Assembly (NCBI GenBank): GCA_934875675.1
Contig: CAKXIK010000011.1
Coordinates: 16,638 to 50,751, forward strand
Length of the DNA stretch: 34,114 nucleotides
DNA from: an uncultured bacterium
Lineage (GTDB): Bacteria; Bacillota; Clostridia; Oscillospirales; Acutalibacteraceae
Direction of reading: 5' to 3'
Shown here: positions 31,374 to 34,114 of the stretch, piece after piece
How positions within the stretch are numbered: position 1 is the first letter of the stretch
How the letters are laid out: each line of letters opens with the position of its first letter
The notes under the pieces: model-generated
What the model was told of the DNA's origin: nothing
The model's input: only the letters and a program-made list of their open reading frames with translations
Databases searched by the model: none
Position numbers and translations under genes: made by a program

Positions 31374-32147
31374 GTGATGAAAACTTCTCAGATTTCTCCC
31401 ACACAGGAGGATGCGGTTTTGCTTGCCCGTGTACAGGAGGCACTGCAGAATGCTCGGTTTCGTTCAAAACCGAGCTTTGTAGGCTTTTTGGACGAACGTC
31501 AGGCGATGTTGGCAGCCGCAGCTGCCGGGCGCGCAAAGGATGTGTCCTTTGCGATGCAAGGGGGCTACGAAGGCGCCGGACGGGTGCTGTTTGGGGCGTT
31601 TCCGCCTTTTTTTCAGCAGGAAGAAGAAGCATTTCCACTGGAGGCCGTTACCGTACGGTTCCGCGCGGGGGCGCAGCTTTCACATCGTGATTTGCTTGGT
31701 TCCTTAATGTCGCTGGGTGTCACCAGAGATGTGATTGGTGATTTACTTGTGGAAGAGGGACGGGCAGTCTTTTTTGCCCGAAAAGAGATGGTCCCGTTTT
31801 TTGTGGATGAATTAAAAAAGGTTGGCGGGGAGGGTGTGCACGTGAGTGCAGGCGCCGAATCTCCGCTGCCCGATGGTGCGAAATTTGCAGAATTTTCGGC
31901 GACGATTGCTTCTCCGCGGTTGGACTGTGTGGTTGCGGCCCTTTGCAGCTGCAGCAGAGGTACGGCAGTGGAAATGATTGAAAAAGGCTTGGTTTCACTC
32001 GATTTTGCAGAGTGTACATCGGTTCCCCGCGAGGTGGAAGAGGAAGATAAAATCACCGTGCGCGGCAAAGGAAAATTTATTGTGGATCAAATCGGACCGC
32101 AAACCAAAAAGGGCAGACTCGGATTCCGCGCCAGAAAATACGTTTGA
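31374..32147 (+). CDS. YlmH-type S4-domain RNA-binding protein
   Basis: This protein of about 257 residues has the YlmH layout: an N-terminal variable domain with FVGFLDERQAMLAAAAA, a central segment SHRDLLGSLMSLGVTRDVIGDLLV, and a C-terminal S4 RNA-binding domain (about 178-240: SPRLDCVVAALCSCSRG, EEDKITVRGKGKF). YlmH has been linked to rescue of stalled ribosomes carrying peptidyl-tRNA, in parallel with RqcH-type factors. The start is GTG 31374 or ATG 31377, immediately after the sepF TAA; a GGAG lies 11 bases before the GTG. Translational coupling to sepF is likely. Confidence 0.92.
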   Translation: MMKTSQISPTQEDAVLLARVQEALQNARFRSKPSFVGFLDERQAMLAAAAAGRAKDVSFAMQGGYEGAGRVLFGAFPPFFQQEEEAFPLEAVTVRFRAGAQLSHRDLLGSLMSLGVTRDVIGDLLVEEGRAVFFARKEMVPFFVDELKKVGGEGVHVSAGAESPLPDGAKFAEFSATIASPRLDCVVAALCSCSRGTAVEMIEKGLVSLDFAECTSVPREVEEEDKITVRGKGKFIVDQIGPQTKKGRLGFRARKYV

Positions 32148-32235
32148 GTACCAAATACGGTTTGGGATGAGGTCAAAGAATATGACACTGAAAAGGCGTT
32201 CATTTGCGCTTCAGTGGAAAGGAATGATTGGCAGG

Positions 32236-33111
32236 ATGATGACACTGGAAGAGATTAAAAACGTCAGTTTCCGCAAGGCAAATATCGGTGGATATCGTGT
32301 GGAAGATGTGGATGACTTTATTGATAAGATTGAAGAAACATTTGGTGCAATGGCGCAGGAAAGCCGCACAAGCCGCCAAAAAATCCAAGATTTAAATGCA
32401 AAATTGACCGAATGCAAATCGAAGGAAGAAAGCATCGGTCAGGTTTTGCTTAACGCACAGCGTCAGGCAGATTCCGTTGTGCGGGAAGCAGGACAAAAGG
32501 CGCAGATCATTTTGGAGGATGCAAAGAACGAAGCACAGGAATTGGTTTTTCATGCACAGGAAGAAATTGACGGTCAAAAAGAAGCGATTGAAACCCTGAA
32601 AAGGGAAGTTGCGCTGTTTAAAGCAAAGCTGCTCAGTGTTTACCGTGAGCATTTGACGTTAATCGATGCATTGCCGGATAATGATGAGGAAAAAGAAGAG
32701 CAACCGTCACAGCAGAATTTGATCCCGGAACAGCCGCAGGAGCCAAAGACGGTTATTGATGAGGTGCCGCAGGTTGTGGTTCAACCCAAAGCAGCAGTTG
32801 AACCGGAAAAGGAAGAAAAACCGGCGCAGAATAATCCGGCAGCAGTGCCCGATCCCGTGCCGGTTGACCTGGATAAATTTGCTGACGAGATTTTGGCGGA
32901 AGAAGAAAGCGTACCCGTGCAGCCTAAGAAACCGGCGGTACAGGAAACACCTGCATATCAGCCCCGCCACACCGTTTCCTTGTTTGATGAGGACGATTAC
33001 GAGTCTGATTTTAAACCTTCGCCGTCCCGGTTTGAAACACTCAAATTTGGGGATGATTATGACCTGAAGGGCGATCCCGACATTGCCTTGAATGGCCGTA
33101 AAAAAAGATAA
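32236..33111 (+). CDS. divIVA: DivIVA-domain protein
   Basis: This protein of about 291 residues has the N-terminal DivIVA lipid-binding domain (MTLEEIKNVSFRKANIGGYRVEDVDDFIDKIEE) that binds curved membrane, then a coiled coil (about 35-135). A long Pro/Glu/Val/Gln-rich tail runs from about 140 to 291. In Firmicutes it marks poles and septa and guides division and wall growth. I chose ATG 32236 (or 32239), near AAAGGA and GCAGG; in-frame ATG 32224 directly abuts AAAGGA, and the reading from 31978 overlaps ylmH. The tail is longer than in B. subtilis DivIVA (164 residues). A terminator follows. Confidence 0.88.
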   Translation: MMTLEEIKNVSFRKANIGGYRVEDVDDFIDKIEETFGAMAQESRTSRQKIQDLNAKLTECKSKEESIGQVLLNAQRQADSVVREAGQKAQIILEDAKNEAQELVFHAQEEIDGQKEAIETLKREVALFKAKLLSVYREHLTLIDALPDNDEEKEEQPSQQNLIPEQPQEPKTVIDEVPQVVVQPKAAVEPEKEEKPAQNNPAAVPDPVPVDLDKFADEILAEEESVPVQPKKPAVQETPAYQPRHTVSLFDEDDYESDFKPSPSRFETLKFGDDYDLKGDPDIALNGRKKR

Positions 33112-33116
33112 GCATC

Positions 33117-33154
33117 AACAACTGCCGTCAGCATTTTGCCGCGGCAGTTGTTTT
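33117..33154 (+). terminator. terminator between divIVA and lspA
   Basis: AACAACTGCCG (33117-33127) pairs with CGGCAGTTGTT (33142-33152) around a 14-base loop, followed by TTTTGG. It starts 6 bases after the divIVA stop. lspA begins within 30 bases, so read-through or a promoter in this stretch must supply lspA. Confidence 0.75.
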
Positions 33155-33177
33155 GGTGCAGGAAAGGATTTGATTTT

Positions 33178-33777
33178 TTGTTGATGGCAATCATTGCCCT
33201 GATTGCTTCGGCGGTGCTCGTTGGAATTGATCAGCTGCTGAAGGCGATTGTGGTGGCAAATATGGTGGAGTTTCAGTCGATTCCCTGCATCCCCGGTCTG
33301 CTTAACTGGACGTATATTCTCAATGAGGGGGCTGCATTTGGAATTCTGCCAAATCAGCGCTGGTTTTTTATTGTGCTGACAATTGTGCTGATCGGCATTT
33401 GCCTTGGCTTATTATTTTGCAAGGCGGCGCGTTCTTCCAAGTGGATTACGGTAACGCTTTCCCTGATTATTGCAGGCGGAGTAGGAAATCTGATTGACCG
33501 GATTGCAACTGGAAAAGTGGTTGACTATATCTCGGTTTCATTTTTTCCGCCGATTTTTAACTTTGCCGATTGCTGCGTTGTGATTGGCGCAATCATGGCA
33601 GTGATCTATTTTTTAATTCTGGAACCGCGCAAGGCAAAGTTGGAGGCAAAAGCGGCCGTTGAAGCGGTTGCCTCACAGGAGAGCAATGCGGATCCGGTAA
33701 AGGCAGAGGAGTCTTTACAGGGTGCAACAGCAGAGCAGAATTCAGATGAAGCAAATGAAGAGCTGCCAAAGGAATAA
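33178..33777 (+). CDS. lspA: lipoprotein signal peptidase
   Basis: This protein of about 199 residues is signal peptidase II, an aspartyl protease of the membrane that cleaves prolipoproteins. Conserved boxes are VGIDQLLK, LNEGAAFGIL, GGVGNLIDRI and FNFADCCVVIG; the Asp in NLIDR and in FNFAD are the catalytic pair. Four hydrophobic segments are seen. The last 45 residues form an Ala/Glu-rich, polar tail that the core family lacks. The start is TTG 33178, 9 bases after AAAGGA; TTG 33181 and ATG 33184 are in the same frame and cannot be excluded. rluD-type gene follows after 32 bases, as in B. subtilis (lspA-ylyB). Confidence 0.94.
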   Translation: MLMAIIALIASAVLVGIDQLLKAIVVANMVEFQSIPCIPGLLNWTYILNEGAAFGILPNQRWFFIVLTIVLIGICLGLLFCKAARSSKWITVTLSLIIAGGVGNLIDRIATGKVVDYISVSFFPPIFNFADCCVVIGAIMAVIYFLILEPRKAKLEAKAAVEAVASQESNADPVKAEESLQGATAEQNSDEANEELPKE

Positions 33778-33809
33778 TTGAAATCAGAAATTTCGAAAGG
33801 ACGTTTTGC

Positions 33810-34114
33810 ATGCAGCAGGAGCTCAAGTTTTCCGTGCAGGAGGAAGAAGCGGGTGCACGGCTGGATAGCCTGATTGCGCAGCATTTTCCGGAGTTGACGC
33901 GGTCTGCAGCGCAAAAGCTGTTGGAGTCGGGTGCGGTCACCGTGCAGAATGCCGTATCTGCCAAGAACTATCGTGTGCGTGTTTCGGATGAAGTTCGGAT
34001 TATTCTGCCGGAACCGGTGGATGATACCGCACAGCCGGAAAATATTCCGCTCGATATTGTTTATGAGGATGAGGATTTGCTTGTGGTCAACAAGCAGAAG
34101 GGAATGGTAGTGCA
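33810..34114 (+). CDS. RluD-family pseudouridine synthase, 5' part
   Basis: The frame starts at ATG 33810 (MQQELKFSVQEEEAGARLDSL) with GAAAGGA 7 or more bases upstream and remains open to the window end. The visible 101 residues cover the S4 RNA-binding domain (RLDSLIAQHFPELTRSAAQKLLESGAVTV) and the start of the catalytic domain, IVYEDEDLLVVNKQKGMVV. The catalytic Asp motif (GRLDxxTSG) lies beyond the window. It would be a 23S rRNA pseudouridine synthase of the RluD/YlyB type, and follows lspA as in B. subtilis. Confidence 0.93.
   Translation, partial: MQQELKFSVQEEEAGARLDSLIAQHFPELTRSAAQKLLESGAVTVQNAVSAKNYRVRVSDEVRIILPEPVDDTAQPENIPLDIVYEDEDLLVVNKQKGMVV

Noticed and set aside
31978..32235. 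Upstream extension of divIVA overlapping ylmH
   Set aside because: It has unrelated composition and lies in another frame of ylmH; the DivIVA domain begins at MTLEEIKN.
1..34114. Phage, IS, toxin-antitoxin or defence island
   Set aside because: No transposase, integrase, restriction, abortive-infection or paired small genes were found; nearly every gene is a recognised housekeeping or metabolic type.

Overview
This 34 kb window is a stretch of ordinary chromosome from a Gram-positive, low-to-mid GC Firmicute. It is most likely a gut or anaerobic member of Clostridia in the Oscillospiraceae/Ruminococcaceae sphere. The evidence is AddA (not RecB), a dgt-dnaG-rpoD operon, a miaB-ricA-type-mutS-mutL-miaA block, and a yggS-sepF-ylmH-divIVA-lspA-rluD block. 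Purine-rich Shine-Dalgarno sites are strong, and several starts appear to be TTG or GTG. The genus cannot be fixed from the sequence alone.

Layout. Positions 1-5.2 kb hold the 3' part of addA, an unrecognised membrane protein, rpmE with its own promoters and terminator, and a YigZ-family gene. From 5.3 to 13 kb there is a same-strand run: dgt, dnaG, rpoD, an Rrf2-type regulator rich in Cys, a GH36-like glycosidase and pepT, closed by a perfect 18-bp-stem bidirectional terminator. From 13.1 to 16.3 kb lies an iron module: an MntR/DtxR-family regulator divergent from feoA and feoB, with two inverted repeats in the shared control region. From 16.3 to 20 kb come a DUF1836-type gene (-), an SGNH/GDSL hydrolase (+) and a bifunctional homocysteine methyltransferase/methylene-THF reductase (-), with well-formed promoters and terminators between them. 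From 20 to 28.8 kb lies a tRNA-modification and mismatch-repair block: miaB, a YlbF/YmcA (RicA-type) gene, mutS, a GNAT acetyltransferase, mutL and miaA. The miaB leader holds a mosaic of repeats and hairpins. From 28.8 kb to the end is a division/envelope cluster: an HlyD-like membrane adaptor, yggS, sepF, ylmH, divIVA, lspA and the start of an RluD-type pseudouridine synthase gene.

Function. Most genes are housekeeping: replication priming, transcription initiation, dNTP control, recombination and mismatch repair, tRNA modification, septum assembly and lipoprotein maturation. Accessory functions are iron uptake, alpha-galactoside or related glycoside cleavage, peptide cleavage and methionine synthesis. 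I found no phage, IS element, CRISPR array, tRNA, rRNA or toxin-antitoxin pair, and no convincing undescribed multi-gene system. The items most worth a second look are the repeat/hairpin mosaic in the miaB leader, the two candidate operators between the MntR-like regulator and feoA, and the HlyD-like protein in the sepF cluster.
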